From assembly GCF_015482585.1 (NCBI RefSeq), contig NZ_CP049742.1:1012501-1076500 (forward strand): a stretch of 64,000 nucleotides of DNA, given 5' to 3'. Source of the DNA: Mangrovibacillus cuniculi (GTDB lineage Bacteria > Bacillota > Bacilli > Bacillales > R1DC41). Shown one piece after another: positions 28,121 through 38,250 of the stretch. Positions within the stretch are counted from its first letter, which is position 1, and every line of letters begins with the position of its first letter. Under the pieces are notes generated by a model. It ran no database searches and was not told the DNA's origin. It saw only the letters and a program-made list of their open reading frames with translations. The position numbers and the translations under genes were made by a program.

Positions 28121-29686
28121 ATGGACGACATTACCTACATCATCATCTTCATTTTGCTTGGCCTTATCGTCGGTGTAGTTGTTGGCTATTTCATTTTTAA
28201 AACTCAATCAGATGCTAAAGTTACTGGCGCAAAGCATGTTGCTAATCAACTTGTAGAAGATGCAAAAAGAGAAGCGGATGCATTGAAAAAAGAAGCGCTG
28301 TTAGAAGCGAAAGATGAAAACTTTCGCCTTCGTACTGAGACGGAACAAGAGCTAAAGGAGCGACGAAATGAGCTTCAGAAGCAAGAGAACCGCTTATTAC
28401 AGAAGGAAGAAAACCTTGATCGTAAAGATGAGTCAGTAAATAAAAAAGAACTCATGTTAGAACGACGCGAGGATGCATTAGCCGAAAGACAACAACATAT
28501 TGAAGAGATGGAAAGCAAAGTGGACGAGATGGTACGTATGCAAAAGACCGAACTCGAACGCATCTCGAACTTGACGCGCGAGGAAGCACGAGGAATTATC
28601 TTGGAGCGAGTAGAAAATGAACTTGCTACCGATATCGCCTATATGGTGAAGGATTCTGAAAATCGCGCTAAAGAAGAAGCGGATAAGAAAGCAAAAGACA
28701 TCTTATCACTTGCGCTTCAGCGTTGTGCAGCAGACCATGTAGCAGAGACCACTGTTTCCGTTGTTAACTTACCTAATGATGAGATGAAAGGTCGAATTAT
28801 TGGACGAGAAGGACGTAATATTCGAACATTGGAAACACTTACAGGAATCGATTTAATTATTGATGATACACCTGAGGCAGTCATTCTATCTGGTTTCGAT
28901 CCTATTCGTAGAGAAACTGCTCGTTTAGCATTAGAGAAACTGGTACAAGACGGTCGTATCCATCCTGCTCGCATTGAAGAAATGGTGGATAAAGCGAGAC
29001 GTGAAGTGGACGAGCATATCCGTGAAATAGGTGAACAAACAACTTTTGAAGTTGGTGTTCACGGTCTCCATCCTGATTTAATTAAAATTTTAGGTCGATT
29101 AAAATTCCGTACAAGTTACGGTCAAAATGTATTAAAGCATTCCATGGAAGTAGCTCACCTTTCTGGCTTACTAGCTGCTGAATTGGGTGAAGACGAAACA
29201 TTGGCACGTCGTGCAGGTCTACTTCACGATATCGGTAAAGCGGTCGATCATGAAGTAGAAGGTAGCCATGTAGAAATTGGAGTAGAGTTGGCAACCAAGT
29301 ATAAAGAACACCCAGTTGTTATCAACTCGATTGCTTCTCACCATGGTGATACAGAACCAACATCTATCATTGCTGTTCTTGTAGCAGCTGCCGATGCATT
29401 GTCCGCAGCAAGACCAGGAGCTAGAAGTGAGACATTAGAAAACTACATTCGTCGTTTAGAGAAACTGGAAGAAATTTCGGAATCGTATGATGGAGTGGAA
29501 AAATCCTTTGCTATCCAAGCTGGACGTGAAGTTCGTATTATGGTTAAACCTGATCAAATCGATGATCTACAAGCTCACCGATTGGCAAGAGATATTCGTA
29601 AGAAGATTGAAAGTGAACTTGATTATCCTGGCCATATAAAGGTAACAGTCATTCGAGAAACTCGTGCAGTAGAGTATGCGAAGTAA
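28121..29686 (+). CDS. rny: Ribonuclease Y
   Basis: 521 residues. One N-terminal membrane helix (about residues 4-25) is followed by a long coiled coil (30-205), a KH RNA-binding domain ([15 protein letters not shown] near 224) and an HD hydrolase domain ([12 protein letters not shown] near 367). It initiates mRNA decay at the membrane. ATG 28121 has GAGGAGGTG upstream. Its cofactor RicA is encoded 7 kb downstream. Confidence 0.96.
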   Translation: MDDITYIIIFILLGLIVGVVVGYFIFKTQSDAKVTGAKHVANQLVEDAKREADALKKEALLEAKDENFRLRTETEQELKERRNELQKQENRLLQKEENLDRKDESVNKKELMLERREDALAERQQHIEEMESKVDEMVRMQKTELERISNLTREEARGIILERVENELATDIAYMVKDSENRAKEEADKKAKDILSLALQRCAADHVAETTVSVVNLPNDEMKGRIIGREGRNIRTLETLTGIDLIIDDTPEAVILSGFDPIRRETARLALEKLVQDGRIHPARIEEMVDKARREVDEHIREIGEQTTFEVGVHGLHPDLIKILGRLKFRTSYGQNVLKHSMEVAHLSGLLAAELGEDETLARRAGLLHDIGKAVDHEVEGSHVEIGVELATKYKEHPVVINSIASHHGDTEPTSIIAVLVAAADALSAARPGARSETLENYIRRLEKLEEISESYDGVEKSFAIQAGREVRIMVKPDQIDDLQAHRLARDIRKKIESELDYPGHIKVTVIRETRAVEYAK

Positions 29687-29694
29687 TAGGTAAG

Positions 29695-29740
29695 AATAAC
29701 CCGGATTAACTTATTATTTAGTTAATCCGGGTTATTTATT
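29695..29740 (+). terminator. Terminator after rny
   Basis: Perfect 16-bp stem AATAACCCGGATTAAC (29695-29710) with GTTAATCCGGGTTATT (29721-29736). Confidence 0.9.
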
Positions 29741-29861
29741 TGTCATAATAAAAGCGATTAGTGCTACAGGTTGTGATAGCTTGAGTATCATTCTGATATA
29801 AGGGAAAAATAATGAAAGAATAAACAAGATTTTATAAATGAAAGAGCATGAAAATTTTATA

Positions 29862-29870
29862 TGCTATAAT
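29862..29870 (+). promoter_or_regulatory. Extended -10 promoter of ymdB
   Basis: TGCTATAAT is a complete extended -10 element about 35 bases before the ymdB start; no good -35 is seen. Confidence 0.5.
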
Positions 29871-29904
29871 AAAATTCGCAAGTTGAACTAGAAAGGATTT
29901 TTAC

Positions 29905-30708
29905 ATGAAGTTATTATTTGTAGGAGACGTAGTCGGTTCTCCAGGTAGAGATATGGTTAGTGAATATGTACCAATGCTTAAGAAAAAATATCAGCCAGCG
30001 ATGACAATTATTAATGGTGAAAATGCGGCATCTGGAAGAGGGATTACAGAAAAGATTTATAAGCAATTCCTACACGCAGGTGCTGATATGGTGACATTAG
30101 GAAATCATTCTTGGGATAACCGGGAGATTTTTCAGTTCATTGATGATGCGAAAGCACTTGTTCGTCCGGCAAATTATCCAGAAGGTACCCCAGGGGTAGG
30201 AATACAATTCCATACGGTAATGCAGAAAACCATTGCTGTAATTAATCTTCAAGGTACTACTTTTTTACCTCCATTAGACGATCCATTTAGAAAAGCAGAT
30301 GAGTTAATTGAAATGGCTAAGAAAAAAACATCCATCATTTTCGTTGATTTTCATGCGGAAGCAACAAGTGAAAAATTAGCAATGGGCTGGTACCTAGACG
30401 GAAGAGTTACTGCAGTCGTTGGTACACACACACATGTGCAAACAGCTGATCAACGTGTATTACCAAACGGAACGGCTTATTTAACGGACGTAGGAATGAC
30501 TGGTCCATATAATGAAATATTAGGAATGTCCAAGGAAGCTGTTATTAAAAGATTTTTAACACAGTTACCAGTTCGTTTTGAAGTACCAAAAGATGGCCCT
30601 ACTCAGTTAAGCGCTTGTTTAATCACAATTGATCCTAAATCAGGAAAAGCTACAAAAATTGAGAGAATCTTAATTAATCAAGATAATCCTTTTACTCCTG
30701 AAACGTAA
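29905..30708 (+). CDS. ymdB: YmdB metallophosphoesterase
   Basis: 267 residues. Metal-binding motifs of the calcineurin-like family are present: GDVVGSPGR at residues 7-15, NGENAASGRG near 37, GNHSWDN near 68, and GTHTHVQTAD near 173. The family hydrolyses 2',3'-cyclic nucleotides and controls biofilm/motility choice and sporulation-related stress in Bacillus. GAAAGGA precedes the ATG. Monocistronic by appearance. Confidence 0.93.
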   Translation: MKLLFVGDVVGSPGRDMVSEYVPMLKKKYQPAMTIINGENAASGRGITEKIYKQFLHAGADMVTLGNHSWDNREIFQFIDDAKALVRPANYPEGTPGVGIQFHTVMQKTIAVINLQGTTFLPPLDDPFRKADELIEMAKKKTSIIFVDFHAEATSEKLAMGWYLDGRVTAVVGTHTHVQTADQRVLPNGTAYLTDVGMTGPYNEILGMSKEAVIKRFLTQLPVRFEVPKDGPTQLSACLITIDPKSGKATKIERILINQDNPFTPET

Positions 30709-30842
30709 GGTAAACTGTGACGATAACTTAGGAAAGTACTCGTATACATGACATAGTTTGTCTGTTCCTTGAATAGTATGACAGTGGAATCATTTTTCCG
30801 CCATGCTTACATTGCCCTTTAAGGACAAGGAGGAACATGCAA

Positions 30843-31106
30843 ATGGATATATTAAAAGTTTCAGCTAAATCAAACCCAAATTCAGTAGCAGGAGCATTGG
30901 CTGGTGTTTTACGTGAACGTAAAGAAGCCGAAATTCAGGCTATCGGAGCTGGGGCATTAAATCAAGCGGTAAAAGCAGTTGCTATTGCAAGAGGGTTTGT
31001 AGCTCCTACAGGAGTAGACTTAGTGTGTATCCCAGCATTTACGGACATCCAAATAGAGGGAGAAGAGCGGACAGCCATTAAATTAATTGTCCAACCTCGA
31101 TCGTAA
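30843..31106 (+). CDS. spoVS: Stage V sporulation protein S
   Basis: 87 residues from ATG 30843, chosen over the ATG at 30837 because AAGGAGG then has normal spacing of nine bases. The sequence MDILKVSAKSNPNSVAG is close to invariant in the family, as is AIARGFVAP. It is an Alba-like small protein needed for septation and coat assembly during sporulation. It is followed by a terminator and a structured repeat. Confidence 0.95.
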   Translation: MDILKVSAKSNPNSVAGALAGVLRERKEAEIQAIGAGALNQAVKAVAIARGFVAPTGVDLVCIPAFTDIQIEGEERTAIKLIVQPRS

Positions 31107-31109
31107 CAA

Positions 31110-31144
31110 AGGACACCTTGTTCATATGGACAAGGTGTTCTTTT
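31110..31144 (+). terminator. Terminator after spoVS
   Basis: GGACACCTTGT (31111-31121) with ACAAGGTGTTC (31130-31140), then TTTT. Confidence 0.85.
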
Positions 31145-31210
31145 GTTACGTGAACAGTAACAACTCATCGTTAGCCACGTGATGTGGCCCGTTCTTAGAT
31201 GAGTCTCCTT
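31145..31210 (+). repeat. Structured repeat, copy C
   Basis: GTTAC/GTAAC hairpin (31145-31161); outer stem ACTCATC (31163-31169) with GATGAGT (31198-31204); inner stem GCCAC/GTGGC with loop GTGAT (31174-31188); ends CTCCTT. Begins at the end of the spoVS terminator T-run. Confidence 0.85.
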
Positions 31211-31309
31211 GAAATAAGTAAGAGACTACCAATGGTGTAACACTTATCATTCGCAAAAAGTCAAACACCTAAATAAACACAATCATCTGATACTAAGGAG
31301 ATGACAAAA

Positions 31310-32236
31310 ATGAAGAAAATCATTGACGCACACTGTGATGTCCTTTGGAAGTTATATGAAGATCCAACCAGATCGTTTACAAATAGTCCAGACCTCCATC
31401 TCACATACAACCAACTAGTAAGCGAAGGAGCAAAAATGCAAGCATTCGCCCTTTTTGTCGATCCAATTGTTCCTACTCACTTGCAATATGAAGCAGTTCT
31501 AGAGATGCTCCAACTTTATGAAAAAGAAGTCTTAGGAAAACATGCAGGAATGAAACCCATTCTATCAAAAAAAGATCTCCAACAATTATCAGCTAATCAA
31601 ATAGGAGCGATGCTTACGGTTGAAGGGTGTGATTGGATTGATGAGAATTTAGATCGCTTAACTTTTTTGATAAGAAAAGGTGTTAAAGCTGTTGGGCTTA
31701 CATGGAATCATGTAAACAAACTAGCGGACGGAGCCATGGAACCAAGAGGTGCAGGTCTAACTTCTTTAGGTTTTAAAGTGATAGAGCATTTAAATAAACA
31801 TCTTATCTTAACGGATGTAAGTCACTTATCAGAGCGTGCATTTTGGGATGTATTGACAGTGGCGGAATACCCTATTGCCTCTCACTCAAATGTTGCAACG
31901 CTTTGTCCGCATCCAAGAAATTTAAAAGACGATCAAATAAAAGCAATGATTGATGTAGATGGTTGGATGGGAATTACTTTTGTCCCTTTCTTTTTGACGA
32001 AGAATGAAAAAGCGACTATTCAGGATGTACTTCGTCATGTAGAATATGTCTGTTCTCTAGGTGGAGAGAATAATCTTGGTTTCGGATCAGATTTTGATGG
32101 TATAAAAGAAACGGTGGTAGGACTCTCTTCTTATAAAGACTATTCAAACTTAATAAATGAGCTTCAAAAACACTATTCTGAACGTTTAGTAAGAGGGTTT
32201 TTAGGAGAAAACTTTTTAAAAAGACTACCTAGTTAA
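31310..32236 (+). CDS. Membrane-dipeptidase family (M19) peptidase
   Basis: 308 residues from ATG 31310, placed seven bases after AAGGAG; the ATG at 31301 is too close to it. Zinc-site motifs of the renal dipeptidase family: IDAHCDVLW at residues 4-12 (HxD), TVEGCDW near 107, TDVSHLSERAFWDV near 171, ASHSN near 192, and GFGSDFDG near 262. Cleaves dipeptides, possibly including D-amino acid forms. In the B. cereus group, as I recall it, a gene of this type sits between spoVS and the korAB pair, as here. Confidence 0.88.
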   Translation: MKKIIDAHCDVLWKLYEDPTRSFTNSPDLHLTYNQLVSEGAKMQAFALFVDPIVPTHLQYEAVLEMLQLYEKEVLGKHAGMKPILSKKDLQQLSANQIGAMLTVEGCDWIDENLDRLTFLIRKGVKAVGLTWNHVNKLADGAMEPRGAGLTSLGFKVIEHLNKHLILTDVSHLSERAFWDVLTVAEYPIASHSNVATLCPHPRNLKDDQIKAMIDVDGWMGITFVPFFLTKNEKATIQDVLRHVEYVCSLGGENNLGFGSDFDGIKETVVGLSSYKDYSNLINELQKHYSERLVRGFLGENFLKRLPS

Positions 32237-32378
32237 GTAGATAGGTCTCTACTCCTTAAGAATGATTTTCAGTTGAATATGGAATAGTGTCTTTCCGACG
32301 GTAGTGATTTCGTGCGAAAAATGCTACACTTAGGAAAGACAGATGTCGAACGTTGGATTAGAAGGGGTGTACATACGA

Positions 32379-34121
32379 ATGAAAGAACAACTTTCCTGGA
32401 AAGTGGGAGGCCAGCAAGGAGAAGGTATTGAAAGTACTGGAGAAATCTTTGCTATCGCTCTAAACCGCTTAGGGTATTACTTATATGGATATCGTCACTT
32501 TTCTTCCCGTATTAAGGGTGGACATACAAATAATAAAATCCGTGTAAGTGTTAGAGAAACACGTGCTGTTGCGGATGACTTAGATATTCTAATTGCATTT
32601 GATCAAGAAACGTTGGATGTAAATGCACACGAACTAAATGAACAAGGTGTAATGATTGCTGACGCAAAGTTTAATCCAGAACAACCTGAAAATTCAAAAG
32701 GTGTTTTATATTCCGTTCCATTTACAGAGATTGCACAAGAATTAGGGACATCTTTAATGAAAAACATGGTTGCTATTGGTGCTACATGTGCAGTATTGAA
32801 CTTAGACCCTTCTCAGTTCCGAGATGTCGTAGAAGAGATTTTCGGTAGAAAAGGGGAAGCTGTTGTAGATAAAAACATGGAAGCGATTCAACAGGGTTAT
32901 TCAAAAATGCTTGAACTTCTTGGTGACTATGCGGGATCACAACAATTAGCTCCAGCAGATGGAAAACAACGTATGTTCATGATTGGAAATGATGCTATTG
33001 CAATGGGAGCTTTAGCTGCAGGAGTTCGACTAATGGCTGCTTATCCAATTACACCAGCATCTGAGATAATGGAGTATTTAATTAAGAAGCTACCGAAATT
33101 CGGTGGTACTGTCATTCAGACGGAGGATGAGATTGCAGCTGCAACGATGGCAATTGGCTCTAACTACGCTGGAGTTCGTTCTTTTACAGCCTCGGCTGGT
33201 CCTGGTTTATCTTTAATGATGGAAGCAATTGGACTATCTGGGATGACAGAACAACCTTTAGTAGTTGTGGACACACAACGTGGTGGCCCATCTACTGGTT
33301 TACCAACGAAACAAGAACAGTCTGATTTAATGGCGATGATTTATGGAACGCATGGAGAAATTCCAAAGATTGTTCTTGCTCCAAGTACGGTAGAAGAAGC
33401 CTTCTTTGATACCATCCAAGCTTTTAATTTAGCGGATCAGTATCAATGTCCTGTTATCATTCTATCTGATCTACAATTATCTCTTGGAAAACAAACAGTA
33501 GAACCTTTAGATTATAATAAAATTACTATAAATCGTGGTAAGCTTGCGTCTTACAACGAAGAGCTTCCAGAATTAGAAGCAAAAGAATACTTTAAACGTT
33601 ATCAGGTTACGGAAGACGGTGTTTCTCCTCGTGTTGTACCTGGAATGAAGCACGGGATTCATCACGTAACTGGAGTAGAACATGATGAGACCGGGAAGCC
33701 ATCAGAATCTACCTCTAACCGCCAAGCGCAAATGGATAAGCGTATGCGTAAGACTAACTCTATTCAATTTGACCGTCCACTGCATGTAAACGCAATTCAT
33801 GAAGAAGCAGACATTTTATTTGTTGGATTCAACTCTACAAGAGGTGTCATTGAAGAGACAATGGAGCGTTTGACGAAAGAAGGACTGAAAGTGAACCACG
33901 CTCATGTTCGACTTCTTCATCCTTTCCCGAAAGAAGAATTAGCTCCGTTAATGACTGCGAGTAAGCAAGTGGTGGTAGTAGAGCATAACGCTACTGGACA
34001 ATTAGCTAGTTTAATTAAGATGAACGTAGGGCAAGCAGATAAAATTACAAACTACTTACGATATGATGGTAATCCAATTTTACCGCATGAGTTACAGGCG
34101 TTTAGTAAGGAGCTGGGATAA
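32379..34121 (+). CDS. korA: 2-oxoacid:ferredoxin oxidoreductase, alpha (fused gamma-alpha) subunit
   Basis: 580 residues from ATG 32379 (MKEQLSWKVGGQQGEGIESTG). The first 190 residues are the gamma domain (GGQQGEGI, SSRIKGGHTN), followed by the alpha domain with MAAYPITPASEIME near residue 220 and the FTASAGPGLSLM motif. With the beta subunit it oxidatively decarboxylates a 2-oxoacid, probably 2-oxoglutarate, to acyl-CoA with ferredoxin as acceptor. It overlaps korB by one base (TAATG). Confidence 0.9.
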   Translation: MKEQLSWKVGGQQGEGIESTGEIFAIALNRLGYYLYGYRHFSSRIKGGHTNNKIRVSVRETRAVADDLDILIAFDQETLDVNAHELNEQGVMIADAKFNPEQPENSKGVLYSVPFTEIAQELGTSLMKNMVAIGATCAVLNLDPSQFRDVVEEIFGRKGEAVVDKNMEAIQQGYSKMLELLGDYAGSQQLAPADGKQRMFMIGNDAIAMGALAAGVRLMAAYPITPASEIMEYLIKKLPKFGGTVIQTEDEIAAATMAIGSNYAGVRSFTASAGPGLSLMMEAIGLSGMTEQPLVVVDTQRGGPSTGLPTKQEQSDLMAMIYGTHGEIPKIVLAPSTVEEAFFDTIQAFNLADQYQCPVIILSDLQLSLGKQTVEPLDYNKITINRGKLASYNEELPELEAKEYFKRYQVTEDGVSPRVVPGMKHGIHHVTGVEHDETGKPSESTSNRQAQMDKRMRKTNSIQFDRPLHVNAIHEEADILFVGFNSTRGVIEETMERLTKEGLKVNHAHVRLLHPFPKEELAPLMTASKQVVVVEHNATGQLASLIKMNVGQADKITNYLRYDGNPILPHELQAFSKELG

Positions 34122-34987
34122 TGGCGACATTTAAAGACTTTCGAAATAATGTAAAACCAAACTGGTGTCCAGGTTGTGGTGATTTCTCTGTACAAGCAGC
34201 GATTCAGCGTGCTTCGGCAAATGTTGGATTAGAACCAGAACAAGTAGCGGTTGTTTCTGGTATTGGTTGTTCTGGTAGAATTTCCGGATACATTAATTCC
34301 TATGGCTTACATGGTATCCATGGACGCGCATTGCCAATTGCACAAGGTGTAAAAATGGCTAATCGTGACTTAACCGTTATTGCTTCTGGTGGTGATGGTG
34401 ATGGATTTGCCATTGGTCTCGGACACACCATTCATGCAATTCGTCGAAACATTGACATTACGTATATTGTAATGGATAACCAAATTTATGGATTAACAAA
34501 GGGGCAAACGTCCCCTCGATCTGCTGCAGGATTTAAGACTAAGTCGACTCCAGAAGGCGCAATTGAACCAGCACTATCTCCAATGGAAACAGCTCTTACA
34601 TCAGGCGCTACATTTGTGGCACAAAGCTTCTCTACTGATTTAAAAGAACTAACGGCCATTATCGAAGCTGGTTTAAATCACAAAGGATTCTCCCTAATTA
34701 ACGTGTTTAGTCCATGTGTTACGTATAACAAAATCAACACATATGACTGGTTTAAAGAGAACTTAACGAAGCTATCAGACATCGAAGGCTATGATCCTTC
34801 TAATCGTGCTAAAGCAATGGCTACATTGATGGAACATGATAGCTTAGTAACAGGGATTATCTATCAAAATACAGAGCAACCTTCTTACCAAGAGTTAGTG
34901 CCTGGTTATGATAAAGATTCTCTAGTGAAGCAAGATCTGACCCTAGAAGAAGGTCAATTCCAAGCATTAATGAAAGAATTTATGTAA
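34121..34987 (+). CDS. korB: 2-oxoacid:ferredoxin oxidoreductase, beta subunit
   Basis: 288 residues. The N-terminal WCPGCGDF supplies Fe-S cysteines, and GGDGDGFAIG (about residue 87) is the thiamine diphosphate/Mg2+ motif; the second half has MDNQIYGLTKGQ. No ferredoxin domain is fused, so an external ferredoxin must accept electrons. Start codon overlaps the korA stop; a terminator follows at 35013. Confidence 0.92.
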   Translation: MATFKDFRNNVKPNWCPGCGDFSVQAAIQRASANVGLEPEQVAVVSGIGCSGRISGYINSYGLHGIHGRALPIAQGVKMANRDLTVIASGGDGDGFAIGLGHTIHAIRRNIDITYIVMDNQIYGLTKGQTSPRSAAGFKTKSTPEGAIEPALSPMETALTSGATFVAQSFSTDLKELTAIIEAGLNHKGFSLINVFSPCVTYNKINTYDWFKENLTKLSDIEGYDPSNRAKAMATLMEHDSLVTGIIYQNTEQPSYQELVPGYDKDSLVKQDLTLEEGQFQALMKEFM

Positions 34988-35012
34988 GCTAAATCGAATA
35001 AAATTCTAGATT

Positions 35013-35071
35013 ACCTGTACCCACTACAAGTAAAAGCAACTTGCTGAAGCTTGTAATGGGTACAGGTTTTT
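35013..35071 (+). terminator. Terminator after korAB
   Basis: ACCTGTACCCA (35013-35023) with TGGGTACAGGT (35057-35067), inner ACAAG/CTTGT, then TTTT. Confidence 0.8.
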
Positions 35072-35153
35072 ATACAGGTATAATGAAAGTAAAGTAATTG
35101 TCAACAAACCAACTGAATCTCTTGTTTATTCCTAAATTATTGAAAGCGATTCC

Positions 35154-35182
35154 TTGTCAACTCTAGTAATATTCATTATAAT
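35154..35182 (+). promoter_or_regulatory. Sigma-A promoter of miaB
   Basis: TTGTCA (35154-35159), 17 bases, consensus TATAAT (35177-35182). It shows that miaB starts at 35232, not at an upstream TTG, which is part of the -35 box. Confidence 0.85.
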
Positions 35183-35231
35183 GATAGAATGTAAAACTCA
35201 TCGTTTTAGCGGTGCGAAAGGGGTTACATTC

Positions 35232-36797
35232 ATGAATGAAGAACAGCGTAAGCATCAAACAGAGAATGTAAAATCAGATGCTTCTTCTACTAAAACAGAA
35301 AAAGACTATAGTAAATATTTTCAATCAGTCTATATTCCACCATCCTTAAAAGATGCTAAAAAACGTGGAAAAGAAAAGATTGCTTATCATAATGACTTTG
35401 GTATTGAAGAACGCTTTCGTGGTTTAGGAGAAGGACGTAAGTTTTATATCCGTACATACGGCTGTCAGATGAATGAGCATGACACAGAAGTAATGGCTGG
35501 GATCTTTATGGCACTTGGATATACTGCTACCAATTCTACAGAAGATGCTGATGTGATTTTACTAAACACCTGTGCAATTCGTGAAAACGCAGAGAACAAA
35601 GTATTTGGTGAATTAGGACATTTGAAATCTTTAAAACGTGAAAGACCAGATTTATTAATTGGCGTTTGTGGATGTATGTCACAGGAAGAATCAGTAGTAA
35701 ACAAGATTCTTAAAACGCATCAACATGTAGATATGATCTTTGGTACGCATAATATCCACCGTTTACCAAACATCTTGCATGATGCTTACATGTCTAAAGC
35801 TATGGTAGTGGAAGTGTGGTCTAAAGAAGGGGATATTATTGAAAACCTTCCTAGAGTTCGTCGTGGTGAAATTAAAGGTTGGGTTAACATTATGTACGGC
35901 TGTGATAAGTTTTGTACGTATTGTATCGTTCCTTACACACGTGGAAAAGAACGAAGTCGTAGACCGGAAGAAATTATCCATGAAGTAAGGCAGCTAGCTG
36001 CACAAGGATATAAAGAGATTACTCTACTTGGTCAAAACGTTAATGCTTACGGAAAAGACTTCGATGACGTAACGTATGGTTTAGGAGATTTAATGGATGA
36101 ATTAAGAAAAATCGATATTCCTAGAATACGATTTACAACATCTCATCCAAGAGACTTCGATGACCACTTAATTGAAGTATTAGCCAAAGGTGGGAACTTG
36201 GTTGAACATATCCACCTCCCAGTTCAATTTGGTTCAACGGATATTTTAAAAATCATGGCGAGGAAGTATTCTCGTGAACACTTCCTAGAACTTGTTGGTA
36301 AGATCAAAAAAGCGATGCCAAATGTAGCATTAACAACAGATATTATTGTGGGATTCCCAAATGAAACAGAAGAGCAATTTGAAGAAACGTTAAGTCTTGT
36401 TCGTGAAGTTGGTTTCGAAGCGGCATACACATTCATTTATTCTCCTCGTGAAGGTACACCTGCTGCTAAAATGACTGATAATGTGCCAATGGAAGTGAAA
36501 AAAGACCGTCTTCAACGTCTAAATGCTTTAATTGGAGAGTATGCCAAGGAAGCAATGAAGCGTTATGAAGGTCAAATTGTAGAAGTGTTAATCGAAGGGG
36601 AAAGCAAAAATAATCCAGATATTTTAGCGGGATATACTCGTAGAAGTAAATTGGTAAACGTGAAAGCACCAAAAGAAGTTATTGGTAAAATCGTGAAAGT
36701 GAAAATTACAGACGCTCGATCCTTCTCACTAAACGGGGAATTTATAGAAGAAGGAGTAATCGGGTCTGAATTCCTTGAAGGGGTAGAGGTGGAGTAA
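35232..36797 (+). CDS. miaB: tRNA methylthiotransferase MiaB
   Basis: 521 residues from ATG 35232 (AAAGGGG upstream). An N-terminal extension of about 70 residues precedes the UPF0004 domain with cysteines in [18 protein letters not shown] and GVCGCM. The radical-SAM motif CDKFCTYC (CxxxCxxC) is near residue 220 and a TRAM domain ends the protein. It adds methylthio groups to i6A37 of tRNAs made by MiaA, which is encoded downstream at 53255. ricA follows after two bases. Confidence 0.95.
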   Translation: MNEEQRKHQTENVKSDASSTKTEKDYSKYFQSVYIPPSLKDAKKRGKEKIAYHNDFGIEERFRGLGEGRKFYIRTYGCQMNEHDTEVMAGIFMALGYTATNSTEDADVILLNTCAIRENAENKVFGELGHLKSLKRERPDLLIGVCGCMSQEESVVNKILKTHQHVDMIFGTHNIHRLPNILHDAYMSKAMVVEVWSKEGDIIENLPRVRRGEIKGWVNIMYGCDKFCTYCIVPYTRGKERSRRPEEIIHEVRQLAAQGYKEITLLGQNVNAYGKDFDDVTYGLGDLMDELRKIDIPRIRFTTSHPRDFDDHLIEVLAKGGNLVEHIHLPVQFGSTDILKIMARKYSREHFLELVGKIKKAMPNVALTTDIIVGFPNETEEQFEETLSLVREVGFEAAYTFIYSPREGTPAAKMTDNVPMEVKKDRLQRLNALIGEYAKEAMKRYEGQIVEVLIEGESKNNPDILAGYTRRSKLVNVKAPKEVIGKIVKVKITDARSFSLNGEFIEEGVIGSEFLEGVEVE

Positions 36798-36799
36798 CT

Positions 36800-37231
36800 A
36801 TGGTAAAGTATACAAAGGACGATATTATTGCTCGTGCAGAAGAGCTTGCGAATATGATTTCTCAAATGGATGAGGTAGATTACTTTAAACGTGCGGAGGC
36901 ACAAATTCATGAGAATAAAAAAATTCGCGAAAAAATAGCGAGCATCAAGAGCTTACAAAAGCAAGCTGTCAACTTCCAACATTACGGTAAAGCAGAAGCA
37001 CTACGTATGGTAGAAGAAAAGATTGATAAGCTTCAAGCAGAACTGGATGATATTCCAGTAGTGCAAGAGTTTAAGCAGTCGCAACTAGATGTTAATGATC
37101 TATTGCAAATCGTAGCTAACACTATTTCCAACACAGTAACTGATAATATTATTAAAGAAACAGAAGGGGATTTATTACGTGGTGAAACAGGTTCACACGT
37201 GAAGAATAGCCCTGCAGGTAGCTGTTCTTAA
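36800..37231 (+). CDS. ricA: RicA (YmcA), YlbF/YmcA family
   Basis: 143 residues, the usual length, largely helical (YlbF-like). RicA with RicF and RicT binds RNase Y and directs mRNA maturation; loss blocks biofilm, competence and sporulation. A cysteine near the C-terminus (PAGSCS) may take part in the iron-sulfur ligation known for the complex. It is cotranscribed with miaB, two bases apart, and followed by a strong terminator. Confidence 0.92.
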   Translation: MVKYTKDDIIARAEELANMISQMDEVDYFKRAEAQIHENKKIREKIASIKSLQKQAVNFQHYGKAEALRMVEEKIDKLQAELDDIPVVQEFKQSQLDVNDLLQIVANTISNTVTDNIIKETEGDLLRGETGSHVKNSPAGSCS

Positions 37232-37236
37232 TAGTA

Positions 37237-37278
37237 AAAAGGCAGAGGAACAATTCATTTGTTCTCTCTGCCTTTTTT
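37237..37278 (+). terminator. Terminator after ricA
   Basis: GGCAGAG with CTCTGCC plus inner AACAA/TTGTT, then TTTTTT. Confidence 0.88.
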
Positions 37279-37342
37279 GTTACGAGAAGATTAACATCTC
37301 ATCGGTAGCCACGTGATGTGACATATACTTAGATGAGTCTCT
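37279..37342 (+). repeat. Structured repeat, copy D (diverged)
   Basis: GTTA/TAAC hairpin with changed loop; CTCATC (37298-37303) with GATGAG (37333-37338); inner GCCAC/GTGAC with one mismatch and loop GTGAT. Placed at the ricA terminator T-run like the other copies. Confidence 0.7.
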
Positions 37343-37617
37343 TTTGGAAAAGAACATTATGTCCTTTTGCGAGCTCACTAAGGTCTGTAGCGGAGACTAG
37401 GGTTCCTTTGTGAAAGAAAACACAATGTATATGCAGGAGTATTATTTTATCAAGAGGAATTAATAATCCTGTTTTATCTGACATACGGTGAGTTCGAAAG
37501 ACGTAGAATGTATGGACAACATTATTCATATAAATAGGTCAAACACCCTTATAAGAAGCCCGCATAGTATGGAGTATCGCTCGTTCCTATATGCCTATAT
37601 ATTTTAGAAAAGTTTGA

Positions 37618-37646
37618 CACCAAGAACTAGTCAAACGCATAGGATG
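37618..37646 (+). promoter_or_regulatory. Candidate sigma-K promoter of cotE
   Basis: CACC (37618-37621), 16 bases, CATAGGATG (37638-37646); same layout as the one before dpaA, with one mismatch to CATAnnnTA. A second, similar site is AACA (37542-37545), 17 bases, CATAGTATG (37563-37571). CotE is known to be made in the mother cell. Confidence 0.4.
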
Positions 37647-37677
37647 AAGTGAAAAAGAATGAGGAGGTTACGCTCGC

Positions 37678-38223
37678 ATGTCAGATTATAGAGAGATTAT
37701 TACGAAAGCGGTCGTGGCGAAAGGACGCAAATTTACACAGTCTACGCACATTATCTGCCCACCTTATAAACCAACAAGTATCTTAGGTTGCTGGATTATT
37801 AACCACACCTTTGAAGCTAAAAAAGTTGGAAAGAAAGTTGAAGTTAGCGGATGTTATGACATCAATGTATGGTATTCCCACTCGGGTAACAAGAAAACTA
37901 GTGTAGTAACAGAAACAGTTCACTATACAGATGTAATCAAGTTAAAACACCGTGATCCAGATGCACTACATGATGATGAAGTAGTAGCAAGAGTATTGCA
38001 AAACCCTAACTGTACAGAAGCAGTAATATCTCCATGTGGTGAAAAGATTATTGTACACGTGGAAAGAGAATTCCTTGTAGAAGTTATCGGAGAAACAAAA
38101 GTATGCGTACTAGTAAATCCGCATGCTTGTGAGGACTGCGATGATGACGATTGGGAAGAAGAATTAGATGAAGAATTAGAAGACTTGGATCCTGATTTCT
38201 TAATTGGTGGAGAAGAAGAGTAA
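37678..38223 (+). CDS. cotE: Outer spore coat morphogenetic protein CotE
   Basis: 181 residues, the length of B. subtilis CotE. Begins [20 protein letters not shown] and has the conserved [17 protein letters not shown] segment. The tail is very acidic ([19 protein letters not shown]), as in the family. CotE guides assembly of the outer spore coat on the mother-cell side. GAGGAGG precedes ATG 37678. A terminator and a large repeat cluster follow. Confidence 0.96.
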   Translation: MSDYREIITKAVVAKGRKFTQSTHIICPPYKPTSILGCWIINHTFEAKKVGKKVEVSGCYDINVWYSHSGNKKTSVVTETVHYTDVIKLKHRDPDALHDDEVVARVLQNPNCTEAVISPCGEKIIVHVEREFLVEVIGETKVCVLVNPHACEDCDDDDWEEELDEELEDLDPDFLIGGEEE

Positions 38224-38250
38224 CTAGGAGAGGACATCTCCTAGTTTTTT
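38222..38250 (+). terminator. Terminator after cotE
   Basis: AACTAGGAGA (38222-38231) with TCTCCTAGTT (38237-38246), then T-run. Confidence 0.85.

Larger units (their letters stand above)
37232..37677. other. 446-base ricA-cotE intergenic region
   Basis: Holds the ricA terminator, repeat copy D, and then about 330 bases of unassigned sequence ending in sporulation-type promoter candidates (37542-37571 and 37618-37646). No gene is supported. Confidence 0.55.

Noticed and set aside
35154-35231. A 26-residue N-terminal extension of MiaB from TTG 35154
   Set aside because: The TTG is the -35 box of a consensus promoter and TATAAT lies within the extension; ATG 35232 has a proper ribosome-binding site.
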